Assembly (NCBI GenBank): GCA_030248215.1 | Contig: JASANG010003026.1 | Span: 1 to 64,000, forward strand | Direction: 5' to 3' | DNA from: Enoplolaimus lenunculus | Taxonomy: Eukaryota; Nematoda; Enoplea; Enoplida; Thoracostomopsidae | Length of the DNA: 64,000 nt | In this document: one piece after another, positions 22,401 through 37,400 of the stretch | Position numbering within the stretch: position 1 is the first letter of the stretch | Layout of the letters: each line of letters opens with the position of its first letter | Position numbers and translations under genes: made by a program | The notes under the pieces: model-generated | Seen by the model: the letters and a program-made list of their open reading frames with translations, nothing else | What the model was told of the DNA's origin: nothing | Databases searched by the model: none

Positions 22401-25400
22401 CCCGTATGTAACCGTAATTTTAACCGCGTCTGTAACCGAATTTGAGCGGCGTCCGTAGTCACAATTTTAACAGCGTCTGTAATAGCGAAACTGCGTTCTC
22501 AACCGCGACCGCGGTTTTTGCGTATACGTAATTTGCAGTTGCAAGCGCGAGCCGAACTGCATTTGGGTCGCGATCGAGAGCGCACTTATTCTGTCCGTGA
22601 ATGCAACTGACAACAGCCCGATTCACGATAGATCAGCAAACTAATCTAGAAGGCTAGCTCACTTGTCCGACGACACAATCGACAATGCTGTCCACACAAT
22701 CAACAATCTCTTGTTTAGCCCGAAACCGTTGTTGAAAGCCGCGGCTAAAATTGTTAAAACTAAACCCGTTTACAGATAAAAAATTCGGCCAGTGTTAATT
22801 ATACGGACTACAACTAAGCCTAAACAAAAAAGTAAGCCTAAATTACACAGTTTTCTTGGCTTCCATGGGCCCCTTCATATAATTATAACATTGCCCAAAA
22901 CTTCTGTCGTCTTCAAATTACATTACCTTTAATCAAAACACAATATTAAACTGGCAGCATATGTCTCCACCGCAGAGTTGGCTTCGGGGTCAATAATAAT
23001 CGGAGTCAATAGATATTACTATAAGAATGCATTATGTTTTGTCAAAATAGGCGTTTAAAACTTAACAAACAGGTTTTTGTTGTGAAATGAAACGTTTAGT
23101 CAATGCAATTTTTAAAAACCCCGGTTCCGCGCCTAAACCTAGGGGCATCACTACTCCAAACAAAAGCATTTTTACACCTTCACTTCATAAAATACACTTA
23201 CCAGTTGCCCAGTATTTTTGCAGCGAAAGGCGAATTCCTTGCAAATAATGCGTAGTACTCAAACGTTTTCAATTCGTCTACGCTATCTACGATGCAGTCC
23301 CGCGGTACACTTTCCAGGAACTTTGCAATGACAACGTGCGTACGATAGAACATTTCCAAAGCTTCAAGCGACAAATGGGCCGGATTTTGATAAGTAATTT
23401 TCTTAGGATATTTCGCGCCGTCGGAATGTAAATGTCGCAATGCCTAAAACACGCAAAAATGCAATACAATACCGTAACGGAGCATTAACTGCGCACAAAA
23501 TTAAATAATCTCAATTAACAAAGTTCGGTATTTTGCGATAATGTATTTAAACACGAGTAATTTGTGTTCGACGTCTAAGCCAATAGTTTTACCCGAGTAA
23601 ATCCTCTTTAGAACAACTTTTTACTTACCTATACTGGTTTTTGACAGAAGCAATTAAAAAATTTGCATTTTTGCACGCAAGATATTTGTAATATTACTAC
23701 CATCCGTAAATCATCGTATTCATGAAGAACAACACTGTTACCCGGAGCACGGCAGTTTTTTGAAATGACCGTAGGGTCTGTCAAACCGGAATCTTTGTTA
23801 CGAATGCTTACTTTAGCGTAATACTGTAGCGCTTTAAAAAGTTTGTCTGTCTGCCTCTTTTCGCTCAGTTTACCAAGCATATATGCCTGCAGCCATTCTT
23901 CAGAAACCAGTATGCAGCCTGTAAATCAAAGTTAACGTTCTATAATGCTATTACATGGCGCGATCGGATACCAATAATGCCGAAGCCGGATGCTGCGATA
24001 CCAGGTCTGAACAGAAGTCGGGTAACAGAGCCTGACATTCAGTGCCTATTTCAGCAAAAAGTAACACCTAATGACTTTAATTTAGTGTTACATACTACAA
24101 TTTGTTATAATTTTTTGCTCATATATAAGAGTTTTAGTATTAATAGGTCTTCGTATATTTACGCTGTACGTATTTCATTTCGGCAAGTAACAATAATATT
24201 ACGATTATTTGAAAGACTCAAAGCAAGACTGCACACCGACAAAAGTGCTGTTATGAACATCAAAAACTATTAAACATACTTGACGAACCAGTTGATACAA
24301 TTCGCTCCGCATTTTGATACGCGTCAGACGACAAAGTACGAAGAGCTTTAATCTTCGCTCTGATAACCTCTTTGGAGCCAGGTGTCAGTTGATTTTTCTT
24401 AAAAAACAAAACGACTACAATGACACGCACATATTGAAAAACTCTAATCACGTAAATGAATAATCAAGACTTGGAAATCAACAGAAAACTGTCCATAGTA
24501 TATTAATCTGCTGTTCAAGTGGGCATCACTAAATTTTTTCAGCGAAACATTCAACTGTCTACTAGAAATTTCGTAAGCCACCCAGTTCCTTCTAAAGTAC
24601 TACAAGTAATTAGATGTCTAATACCCAGAGCCCTGTGCTCAGTTAAGCAATTACAATATTAGCGCATAACTTACCACTTTCAATACACGAGAAAAATACG
24701 TTTGTGTTTCGTACGCGAAGCTTCCGTATTCTATCCACAGCGTGTGATGTGACTGATTCAAATCTAATGCAGCACGATAGATACGACAACATTCTTCGCT
24801 CGAATTCGCAATTTTAGCTTGAGTCATAAGCGAATAATCGAGATTCATCTATAGATTGATACGTTATTGTTAGTGACTTACTATAAACAGGTTATACTTT
24901 CAAATACAGCAAGAATGAATCATGCGGTATAAAACCAGGGGGCACGTAGCCAAATGTTCTGCCTAGCGGGGAAGTTTTTGCCGCTTATTAGAAAGGTTTC
25001 AATCTAACTTGCAGTCATGTAAAATCCTTGTATTAAAACAAGTCATGTGAAATGGTTAGATTCCAATAAGTCATGTGTAATGGTTGTATTCCAACGTAAA
25101 ATGTTGGCGGAGGTACGGAGTCTTGACCTCCCTAGAATTTTGATAAGAAGTGGTCCATCAAGTGGATATCGACGAGACGAGCTGAATTCAACGGTACGAT
25201 TTTTATGCCTGCATGACCAACGGTTCAGAAGTTATGACACTCGAAATTATAGTGCAAACACGCACAGATTGGTATAGGAAATATCTATCACTAACATGTT
25301 CGCAAAAAAGAAGTTTAACCAGGTTTATTCCTTACACAAATTTGATTGCTGCTTGTACATGTTTTGTAAGATAAAAACTTAAAATGTAAAGGGCCATAAC

Positions 25401-28400
25401 CATTGAACCGGGGACTCTACTGCGCTAAAAATGACACCGTTGAACTCAGCGCGTCGAACTCTATAAAATGAACTATCTGTTATTAAATTCCTAAGGGGTT
25501 CCATATTCCGCACCTCCGCCAAAATTCTTAGCCCTATAGCATGTTCAATTAAAATAACCGAGTTATTTTCCCAATCTAGTCAACAATACCGTCTTGCGTC
25601 ACGAAACCAACGTTAACATCCGGTTTCGGCTTCGGCAAAATATTTGCTATCTGGATTTGGTTCCAGTATCTGGCGAACTTAATATATTCAGTCGATCACT
25701 GACAGTCGATCACTGATATACATAACCATAGAACAATGTATTTCATCATCGTACGCTACGATGAAGTCATTTTAAGTACGTAGCATATGCATACTCATAT
25801 ACAGACCGAGGTAACCGATATTTTTTCAGAAAGTTTCAAAAAGTTTGAGCCAAAAATAGTTTTTGCACAGCCGCACAGGTTTTGTAGCAAAAAACCTTGA
25901 ACCTTCCAGTGGGACCTTTGTTAAAAGTGATTAATATAACTATAGATTTATTAGTTAAATATATGTACGAAAACTTAAATAATTTCGTTTGCATTGTATC
26001 AATATTTTGCTTACCGATGCAAACTGAGTTGTCAGCAACTTCGCTTTAACCAGCGCCAATCCTCCCCACGAATCAAACCGGGTTTCATTAATAGATATAT
26101 CGAGCATGTAGTATCGAGCTGCCTTATCATAATGCTGATATTTGAAATAGTAATCGCCAAGCAAATGATACAATTCTTGAGTAAGCCGAGTTGCCGCAAT
26201 CGGAAAGTGTGGAAAACATGGCAGAGCACCGGACAGAAAGTCCTGTAGGAGGCATAGTACGTTATCTGAAGAAGCACAAAAATCAAGGATAAAACAGAAC
26301 AAGACAGAAAAAACTATTCATTGTGCACAAATAATAATCTCTGTTTCGAAAGCTATAACTCCATCGCGAACTGGTACTACGCGGACGCAGATTTAGAAAC
26401 CACCTGCCATGTTCTGCGAGTATAGCTAACCATTTGATCAGTTTATACACAATGATGTTTTACTAAAGAATGCTACAACTTCAATAACACTAGATCTCAG
26501 AAGCTATGTTCTGACTGCTAAGCCTTTCGCTCCGCAACTGCTAAATAATTACCCTCAAAACAGTAAAATTCCTGTTTCAACGTCGTGAGGACAGAAGCAT
26601 GAATCAAACGTTGGCGTAACATAATTATAATTTAAAACATTGTTTACTTCGTAAGTGCGGTCATTTAAACTCCAACCTGGTTTAAATTGCGTTGGCACCA
26701 CCTCTTCGATACGAAGCAGCAGAGCTTCTGTTTCCGATGTAATGGTATTTCCACCGGATACACGATAATCGTCAAATTCTGGAATGACTTCTGGCTTCAC
26801 CAACTCAAACAACGTTGATGAGCGTGACCATGTTAATGCAACAGGAGACGCGTTGTGATCCTGAACAAACGTAGGTATTAAATGTTTTGGTACACGTTAA
26901 CTATACGGGACCTATCTACGTATCTTTAAATTCACCAGTCTCCATGTTACCAGTGTTTTGTAACACGGCATTCCGAAAAGCCAGGTTTTTATTACCACTA
27001 TGATACATTCTCATAAGCTAAATCAAACAAGTAGTCTAAGTTACTTCTAAATGGCGTCGTTTCTTTGTAGGATAGTTATACAAACAGTAAAAGCACTGCT
27101 CAGCTTCATTGAGCATATCATCTATACAAGATGGTGGTAGCCCGTTTCGACTTTGGTTTGCGCTGTTCGTAATTTCATACCGCATTCGCAACATACGAAG
27201 CAATTCTTCAGCGAAATATACCAGCAGTTGCCCGTTGCAAGTAGTGCAAGCACCAGTATTGCCGTGTTCATTTCCAAGATGCTCATGAGCTGTCATTAAA
27301 ATCATCAGCGAACGTGAAGCTATAAATATGAATTAAAATAACATTATTCAAGATTTTTTATTAATATTGTAATAAAATATCCGCACCGCAATGAAATCTT
27401 CGTGAATGGTCCTACATGGTACTGCTTAACTTAGAATTACATTTACTTCATAACTGACTGAACTTGACACAGGACTTAACAGAAGCAGTTGAATGAACTC
27501 GTGTTCCTAAATTTCAGATGTAACAAAACATCAAGTGAAACAAAAACAAGGCAAAAGCAACACTTCAAAATAGATATCGGTGACGTTTCATTTAAAATTG
27601 TGCCAGAAACGCCAAACTAAAACGGTATAACGACACCAAGCTATGCCTTTTGAAAACATAACTATAAGCACAGCTGAAGAAAGTACCCACAAGCGACCTT
27701 ACCGAGAGTAACTCGACTACTTGACACGTTAGCGAACCAACACTCCGCATATTCTCTACACCACCGAATTTGTTCATTAATAGCCGTAACTTGATACAAC
27801 AAAAGCCAAGGTAAAATCACGAATCGGTCATCGCTTACATTCCACAAATGACCAACTTGACTAACAGATGAATCACAGCTAACTCGCGAAATAAGCTTAA
27901 GAAGACAATCGATCAACCCTTTAGAATCATCTTCCGAAAGCCAGAGACAGCTGGTATCCGTCTTGCCAAGCCCCAGCTGCTTCAAATGGGTCCGTAAAAG
28001 CTCAAACAACGTCTCCCCAGCATCACAAAAAATATCTGCCAATTTTTCAACGTCCGCCGCATAATCTTCATAGGTTGTATTGAGATTTTTCGCCACACAA
28101 TTGAGTGCGCTAGAAAAACTATCTTGTAGCTTCTGTGAGTGGTGGCTTGAGTTACTTTTGTCTGCTGCTCGTTCACGGCTTAACTCAGCTTGCAGCAACC
28201 CATATGCGGAATCGACAACAGCGGTTGCAAACCATTTAGCTGCATCTCTGTAGCGGTACAAATTAATAAGAGACGTTGCAAGCAGCATGGTGTGGTCCAA
28301 GCGATCCATTAAACCGTGTCGTGACCGATCAGAGCTTTTCGTCAAGTTTTTAGACAATATTTCAACCACACGACTATCATAACCGGCAGCAAAAATTTCT

Positions 28401-31400
28401 TTTACTCTCAGTAAAGTTAACTGCTGCTCAATATGAGCTAATTTAGCTCCAACTGTTTCAGTGTTAATTTCGTTGTCAATCAACAACAGTGGAATACGAA
28501 TAGATTCAGTTAAGTTATCGCCACTCAGCGCAAATTCTTCTTGATTTGTAACGGTATTGAATGCTTGTTTAATAGACAACAAATCAGCATTTGCCTGTTC
28601 CCAACGACTAGCATCAATATGCGACAACGCTGACAGCCATTTTACTATCACCCAAAAGTCTGAAAAAATTTTTTTTACAATATTCAAAAGACATCAGTAT
28701 ATTAAATAATATAAAAATAGTTTTGAGAAATATTTAAAAAATTTTGCACGTGACATCGAAAAATTCGTGAAATCAAGCATGTTATTCGAGCCTAAACACA
28801 CACTGCGTCAGGATAACAGGAACCCATAACTGCTCGGATTGATTGTGTAACTGTCATAAAAGTACCGTCATTTTTAAAACATTTTCGGGAATTGAATGTA
28901 GCTAGGGCGTGCTGAGTATTTACATTGCAAATCACCAAATATTCTAGGGTTCACAACACTCAATGGTATAGTAAACCCGTAGGTATAAAATAGCTCATAC
29001 TAACTATCAAGTAGCTAACTAATTTGAATTCGTTGCAATATTTAAACGCTATATTTAAATGTCACATGCCCTAAAACCCGAAAGCAAACAGCGCACGAAC
29101 GCTAAAAATTAATATATTTCCCAACTCAACTACCAATTTGCATAATAAATTTAAGTTTACCAGTTAAGCTCACATAATTGAGCGAAGCGAAACTCCGATC
29201 GAAGGTCGGATTTTCGCGAAGCGTTTTATGTTTTGTACTTGGGGGTCGAAAGCTTGATGTCCGTCTGTCCGTCCGAAAAGAATCTCAGGAACGGCTGAAC
29301 CGATTTCGATAAACTTTTTTGTTTGAAACCCATTTATCCTGGGGTGTTAACCTCGCACTGGGGTTTTAAAATTTTAAGCCGTTTATTAGCTACAGGCTAC
29401 TTTGCATAATTAATTAAGCCTAAATTAGGACTTTCCACAATACTTCACTAATTATTACAGTTAGAAGCAATCTAATTTTAGCATTAAAGGGTTTTTGGGT
29501 GCAAGAAATCTGCGTAGACTATTTACAAACCCCCAAAACTGATAACTGAGCAGTTAGCTAATAGATAATTGCATATTAGCATAGTTTATAAGCTTAAATT
29601 AAGACTTTTTACAATATTTCACTAATTATTACAGTTAGAAGCAATATAATTTCAGCACTAAAGGGTTTTTAGGTGCGAGGAATATGAATAAATTGTTTAC
29701 AAATATCCAAAACCGATAACTGAATAGTTAGCTAATAGCTAATTTGCATATTACCTTAATTGACAAGACAAACCTAGGACTTATTAAATTATTTCATTAA
29801 TTATTAGGGTTTACTGAAGGCTTTCGGGTGCGATGAATCTGAATAAATTGTCTACAAACCTTTAAAAGCGATTATCGAATATTTAGCTAATAGATAATTT
29901 GCATATTTGCTTAATTGACGAGACAAAATGAGGACTTTTTAAATTATTCCAATAATTATTAAGGTGGTTGAAGGGTTTTTGGGTGCGAGGAATCTGAGAA
30001 AATTGCATACAAACCTCCAAAAGCGATAAATGAATAGTTAGCTAATAACTAATTTGCATATTATCTTAATTGCTTACGTGTGTTCGAGCTTCGCTCAATA
30101 AATGTAGTCCCACTACGACTGGTAATATATATCTTGTAGCTAGCTGTTCATTTGTCTGCTTTGGAGGTTTATAAACAGTTTATTGAAAATCAAATAGCTT
30201 CTAACCATAATAATAAGTGAAATAATTTTAAAAGTCCTTTACCAATTAAGTTAATATGCTATTTATTTATCCACTTTGTAGACATGTTAAAGCAAAATTC
30301 AGATTCTTCACATTCAAGAACGTGATAGTACTGAAAACAGCGCTTCGTTCAAAAATATACCACGTGCCTGGCCCAACTGCGCTTTGAAGTTGTTCAGGAG
30401 AACATATAACAGAGATCTGAGTCATCATTGCTACTGCGCGTTCTTCTGCACATTTCCAATCGAATACGGTTGCGTACCGCATAGCATCACCTGACCGTCC
30501 AAGTTTTTTCGACGTGAAATTCAGTACAACCGGAACAAAACATTTAACAATGCGTAAAGCATTGACGCTGAAATAGAGCTATGCAATAATTTAAAGCAAC
30601 ACCCAAAGTAAAAAATTGATATGAATGAATATGTTAGAAAAATCAATAACTGCAGGGAAAAAACAACAACACCAAAATTGAAGTTTTGTAAGATGAGTTT
30701 AGCTATAGAATTACAAGCAACAGATTAAGAAATAGAGCTCAATCCATTTAAAATTTTTACGCAGGAACGAACAATGTTTTTACGTGACGCTTTTACAAAT
30801 TTTCTTCATCACACCAAGCCAGAAACGTTGATGTTCAAACACATGTTGCTGTCAATAACTGCCACTTACTTTTCACTGTCAAACGGTACGGCTACATGGC
30901 TACTCCACACCAAAAAACACTCATACACAGTACGAATAAGCGCTTTGGGCCACGAAGCTGAACTGTATTTACTCTCCATTAACGTGAGATATGCTTCGAT
31001 GATACACAGAATAGGTTTGCCGTTATAATGATGAAGAAAACGATCTAGCTCATCAAACCCATAATTTTCATTTGATAAATCAAGTAATGTTACAGGTGAC
31101 TGGGCTCGACTTGACCCCTGAGCTGTGACGTTAGACTGACACGGAGAAACGGAGCGGTTATCTTTCCACATGTTGAGAAAGGTGTTGTCTGTTCCACTTG
31201 CCAAATGATCGCTCATCTCGAACAACTTTTTACTCGAAAAATTTGGCAAGATGTATTTCTTCAAACGATCCATAATACTTTCATCTGCGCTCGTCTTATC
31301 ATCTTGAAATCCTTCATCCTCTGTGCTGCTGTCGCCACCGCTTCGTAAAGCTGAAAATAAAATTCCAAGTGTTAAAACGATATGAAACGATACCGCAATA

Positions 31401-34400
31401 GCTCAACGGGTGCATTATCTGAATTCAAAACTATTTCACATATAAATTCTGAATGCCTACTCATACCAAATAATACCAAAGAAACTGTATGTTTAAACGT
31501 AAAAAAACTAAATTGTGTACCACGTTAAAAGAACAAAAGAGATCAATGACACTTAAATATTCAGCAAAACAAACGAATCAAGTTATAAGTTAAATTCTTT
31601 AAGTGAAGCATATAAAACTTGAAAGGGCCGATCAGCTAAATGCTGAATCACTTGTTCCAAACACGTTAAATGCTGATCTGAGGATAAAAACAGAGTATAA
31701 TATTATCACTGGCGGTCCCAGGATTTATTCCTATAATGTTGTACAAGTAGGCATCACATACATAATATGTTCCCGCTAGTAAGTCAGCTGTTAAAACAGG
31801 TAATTATATAGGTATTTCTGCACCGTCACTGAAAAATGTATTCAAACGCGTTGATCGACGTTTTGAAATTTCGGCTTTCAGCTTTTCTAAATCAATATCA
31901 TCATCCGACAACTTTCCAAAAAACTCTTGTGGCGGTAGTATTTCAAAAGTTGCAGTTTTCTCACAAATTGCTTGAGACTTGACGCAAGCCTGATCAAGAG
32001 TTGTCAAAGGAATATCAGGGTTGTATATAGCTGGCAGTTCAGTGACAGCATTTGTTAAGTCTTCGTTATCTCTTTTTACAGTATGATCAATTACAATTAC
32101 GGCTTCGGAAGCTAAAAACACAAGACATATGAATTCTTCCCACACAAACTCCGGTTTAGCATTAAAATAGGCCCCGTGGAATTTTTAGTAAAACATCTGC
32201 ATTTCGACTAAGTAGCTGAAGTTGCAATCAATTTTTCGAGCTGAGAAGTTTGACTATGTCAACAAGCAGAACTATTTAATATCACTGTAAACAAATAGAC
32301 TGCTATAATTGTGAAAGAACACTATCTGACATGTATCACAAAAACAAACGCAATGCCATAACCAAAATACCTGTATCTGCGGGTTCACTGTCTGAATTAC
32401 CAGCATTTCGAAGGCAGACAATATCTACTCCAATTGCTACATCCTGAAATGAAGTATGCAAAATAGATACCAAGTATTCATGATCTTTGGGTTAGGCGCC
32501 AGGAATGTTTTCCAGTTTGCACCTTCAGCTCTTGCAACGTTGACCGACAAATCAAACTAACCTATCACAGTTGTAGCAAAGCTGCAAGGCTCCATCATGA
32601 ACAGTATTTCATAGAACAAGAACTGAGTTTTTGCCGGAATAGTAGTAACATTCACTTCGAAAACACTGCAAAGTTGTAAGAATTTAAATACACTCACTTG
32701 TTCAGTCGACACCATATGCAAATATTGCACTAGTAATGCATTCCCCAATGATTGATACCTGTAACCAAACCCAAAATTTATCACAATTATTGTTAAAAAT
32801 CGAAATCAAAAATCATTACAATATCGTGAGTTCAAATTTTTGGAAAATTCAATTCATTTAAATTCATGTCTACTTTTGAATTAATGTCTACTAAATTTTA
32901 ACAACTTAAGATTACACAATCAAACGACATAAATACCCGAATTATTCAAGGCCAAAAACCCAAAATTCATTGCTCAGTCCTTGCCATATGTTCTGATTAA
33001 TTACGCGTTTTGCACACAGCAGTCAGTAACGGTTTGTTTCAATTTATCGTACGTTTCAAATGTTTTTAATGCACAATTTTAATTTTTGTGAAATTTTCAT
33101 GACTGTACGATGGAGAAGAATATCACACTATTCCATCTAAGATTTAACGACGGAATATCTCGTGCGTGGAGTGTCACACTCTTGCTGTATTATAGCATTA
33201 TACAATCTGGATTTATCGAGAATGCATGATACGCATGGTGAAAGATATTCAAGTGCGTTAATTCTGAGTAGAAGTAACTACTACAATTCAATAATGAACT
33301 GAAAAAAGCACAATTATATAAAAGCCGTCTCAGGGCATACAGCATTCGAAAATACCTTCCAGCAACAAGTACAACCCCCCTGAGCCTTATGATAAACTGA
33401 AGCTGTTACTAAATTCTGCTTCTTTCAACGTCTGGTTAAGTTGTCAGCAATATTCGTTAAAATTATTGTTATTAGCGTTTGCGGGGAATATTTGTCATGT
33501 TGAGCGATGAATAATCTTCAGATGTGTTGGAAACACGGTCTCTAATGAAAAATGGTCCAAAAAGTCAGTTTGCAAAATTTTAAGCATGCCCAGCAGAACC
33601 CCCCCCCCCCAGATCATCTGCCCCCAGCAAAATCAGTTGCCCCCCAGGAAACTCCTGCCCCAGGAAACGCCTCCGGTGGAAATTTTCCAGCTGTGGAGAA
33701 GCCTGATCTATGCGAGGGTGTGCGGGCAAAATCTACAGTAAATAGTGCTAATACATTATAAACTGTTGGTCTTGCACCAAGAGAAAACAGATAAGTTGCA
33801 TACCCTTGTCTAGCACTCCATGACTGTACCTACAACCCAGGAACAATGTAGGGCATCTAAAACATGCGACAAAAATACAAACTCACGTCAATTTGCTTAT
33901 TTTCGTTGCCGACGGTTGCAAAGCTAACGTTGTTGTTGAAATCAGATGAACTTCTGGTAGCACCCGAGACTTTACGTTTTCCAGTCCAACAATAATCTGA
34001 AACGAAATTAAATTATGTACAAAGGCAAAACATTGCATGAAAAACCTGCAAACCTCCGTCTGTATACATTTGCTGCATCAGCCAAATTAACATTTTCGTT
34101 TCTCAAAAAACATTAACACTACGATCATGGTAACGTGGATTAGAACCAAGCAAACAACTATTTCAAAACAATTGCCATAATTACATCCGCTTCTTAGTGA
34201 CCACGAAGAAGCGATATGATGTACATTTTAACATGAAAGCTATAAACAAAGTTCCACGGTAATTCCTGTTCCGGTCGAAATTCCTGCAAAAATTCAGTTC
34301 CTGTTCTTACATCTAAACAAGAACCAAAATTTTTCCGCATAATGAAAAATTATCCGTAACCATTTAAATAATAAAGACTTAGTCTCTGTAAAATTGTTAT

Positions 34401-37400
34401 ATAGAAATGACTGTTTTTGCAATTATTTCAATTTTGTTAATAAGTTGTTAGATTAAAACTCGGACGTATTTTCACAAAAAGTGATGATGAAATACATGAC
34501 ATTTCGCTTCAGCCACTTTTTGGCTAGTTTTCACAAAGTGTTTGGTAATGAAAATTATTTCAAATTCTGGTTCTTGTTCCTGCAAGAAATTTCAATTCCT
34601 GTTCTGTTCCGGTAAAACTTAGTTCGTTTTGGAACCCTGAATATACATACACAAGCAAAACATCAAGGAACAAAATTCACCTTCAGTGATTGTGAAAAAT
34701 CCATTTTCATAATGTGTTTGTTGAGCAACTTGCTATAAATTAGCAATATAATAAGCTATAAAAAGCCAACATATTGAAAGCAATTTAAGAAAAATAGAAT
34801 CATAATATTAAGGTAGGTACTAAAAGTTCACCTTACTTCACCTTGTTTCACCTGATAACCCTACGAAGAACACCTAGAAAGTGCACACATTAGGTTGTCA
34901 ATATTACCACAATGGCCCCCGAAATTCGAAGGCAAATATCTATGGTTTACAAGCCAAAATTTCATGTTTTTAAAAAAGCGAAAATTTGCCGATTTTCAAA
35001 ATTAAAAATCGAAATTCAAAACCATTTTACAGTTACGCTACAGAAAAAGTTCTCTTCTGATGAAGGAATTCATACAATAAACCAAATTATTTACAGAGAC
35101 AACCAAAGAGCAAATCCTCGCAAGCTAAGCTAGCGAGAAACCGAATGTTAATTTGTATAAATTTCGGAACGAAATTTCAGTTAGGAGTGCGCCAGTCTCA
35201 TTTTCCCCGTTAAAATGCTCAAATTCTCTGTTTTTCTTGTTGCTCAGGCGCCATTTATCAAACTACATAATTCGAGACAATAATTATTATTTAAAACTGT
35301 CATAATATTTTCCAATCACAAATATGCGCAAGGATAAAATAATGAAATGTTATTATCGGCTGTGCTCTAATGCAATTGAGTTGAACAGCGCGAAACCAAG
35401 TTACCAGACAAACTATAAAACTCTTGTTTCAGATTATGTCATTTTTTAAAACAACGTTTTGAAATAAAGCCAGAAGACAAAATTCTACTTACTAAAATTT
35501 CATTTCCCATTTTTCAAACAACGCCGGACATATACTGAAGATGTTTTGAGCTATGCTTAGTCCACGATCGTAATTTGAGTTCATGTTCAAGGCTTCGTAT
35601 ACATAGTATATACAATCTTCAATAAAATCAAAAGAACAACATGACAAATATCAAAATGATACCATTAACAGATAGCATTTGACTGTACTGATACGCCAAT
35701 GAAACCTATACAAAGTAAACTAAGACTGCAAATCAGAGATGAAACCAAACAGAACGAGCAACTTTTGAACTATTTGTTATCAAAGTTTAGGGGATTAAAA
35801 CATATATGAACCTACACCCTAACATTCGCAAATAACAATCACTAGTATCTCCGGCCCTAGGCTAAATTGTTGCCTGAGGCCCGCATATTTAAGTGAGCGA
35901 AATTAAAAAACTCCCTTTTTGTAAAGCTGCAAAGCTTTCCAGGTATATAAAACACATCCGAAACAATAGGTATTCTCACTGCACACAGTCATAAATTGCA
36001 AACGTAATAAAACAAAACTTTGTTGGAAGCTGCTCAAAATACGTATCTGGGGCATTCCAGCTTTAATATATAGATTTAGAATTTGGTGATAAAAGCCAAA
36101 CTCAACAAGGCTCGACAATGCATACCTATATTTAAAATTCAACACACGCGTATTGTGAGGTTTTTCGAAATTAAAAAAATCAATGAGTCAGGTTTCTCTT
36201 TCAGGTTACAGTGCTTCAGAAATCTTCCATAGCCACTTAAAGATATTGCCAGGGTGCGACCGGATATCCGGCTCCGGTTTACTACCCGGCAAAAAACCAG
36301 CATCCGGTTCCGGTTCCGTTATCCGGTAAAACCTACCGGCTACCGGATTTCGGTGGTGATTTCGTAAATCTCAAATTATTGCAAATTATGTTGTGAGATG
36401 TTACGTTGTCAGTTTCATGGTATGGTTAGTAACGTGGCGATTAGGGTGGGAATTTTCCAGATACACAGTATTTTGCTGTGATATTTCGGTGAGTTTTCTT
36501 TATATAAACGCAATATTCCATTTGCTAAAGATAAATTAACATTTACTGACGCATTAACGTGCTAAAAATTGATTTATTACAAAACACACTATCCGGTTAA
36601 CATCCGGTTCCGGCAAAAAACTCACTGTCCGAATCCGGTTCCGGTATCCGGTTTTTTGCGATCCGGTCGCAACCTGGATATTGCTTATATATTTGGTACG
36701 ATAAACTGTTACAGTTCGAGTTTTTTTTAATCACTTCGACATCTGTTGACTGGAAATGCTTATGAAACTCAAAATTATGATTTGAAATTGACAGCTTGGC
36801 AATGAGCTCTGATTCAAAATAGTATTAATTATGGTTTCGAATAATATGGCTAACATAGCTGTCAAATTTTACATTGCGCCTCGCAACAAAAGTATGCGCC
36901 TCATAGCCACGCACTACTCCATTTAGAATCTTTCATACAAACCTATGTCCAAAAGCATAAATTATTTATATATGAGCCGTTCCCCAAGCACTACACGTAG
37001 AGGATTGCTATTTACAAAACTGTACCCAAAGCTTACTTTCAAAATCGTTGCACACAAATAAAGTGCAAATTAACCGATCCAAACACATCCAATTAGTTGG
37101 AGAGACAACGTGGGCCTGAAAAAGTCTCACTCTCAAGTCAAGCAGTAAAACAAGACTAATTTAACTAAACAAATGGTTGCTAACTACCCTTATGCTTCGT
37201 TCATCGTAGGGGTGCGGTGTATACAATGAGCTTGCAGATACTTGGCTATTTCGGCGTTATATGTTTGGTGTTATTGCGACTGTTCCTCGCTCAATATCGC
37301 CAAGGCTTTTCCAAAAATGAACGGCTGGTGCTAGGCTATAGAGAGCACGGTTAACGTAACACAGTGCTCACCTTCGCAGACAATCTGTTCGGCAATGCCG

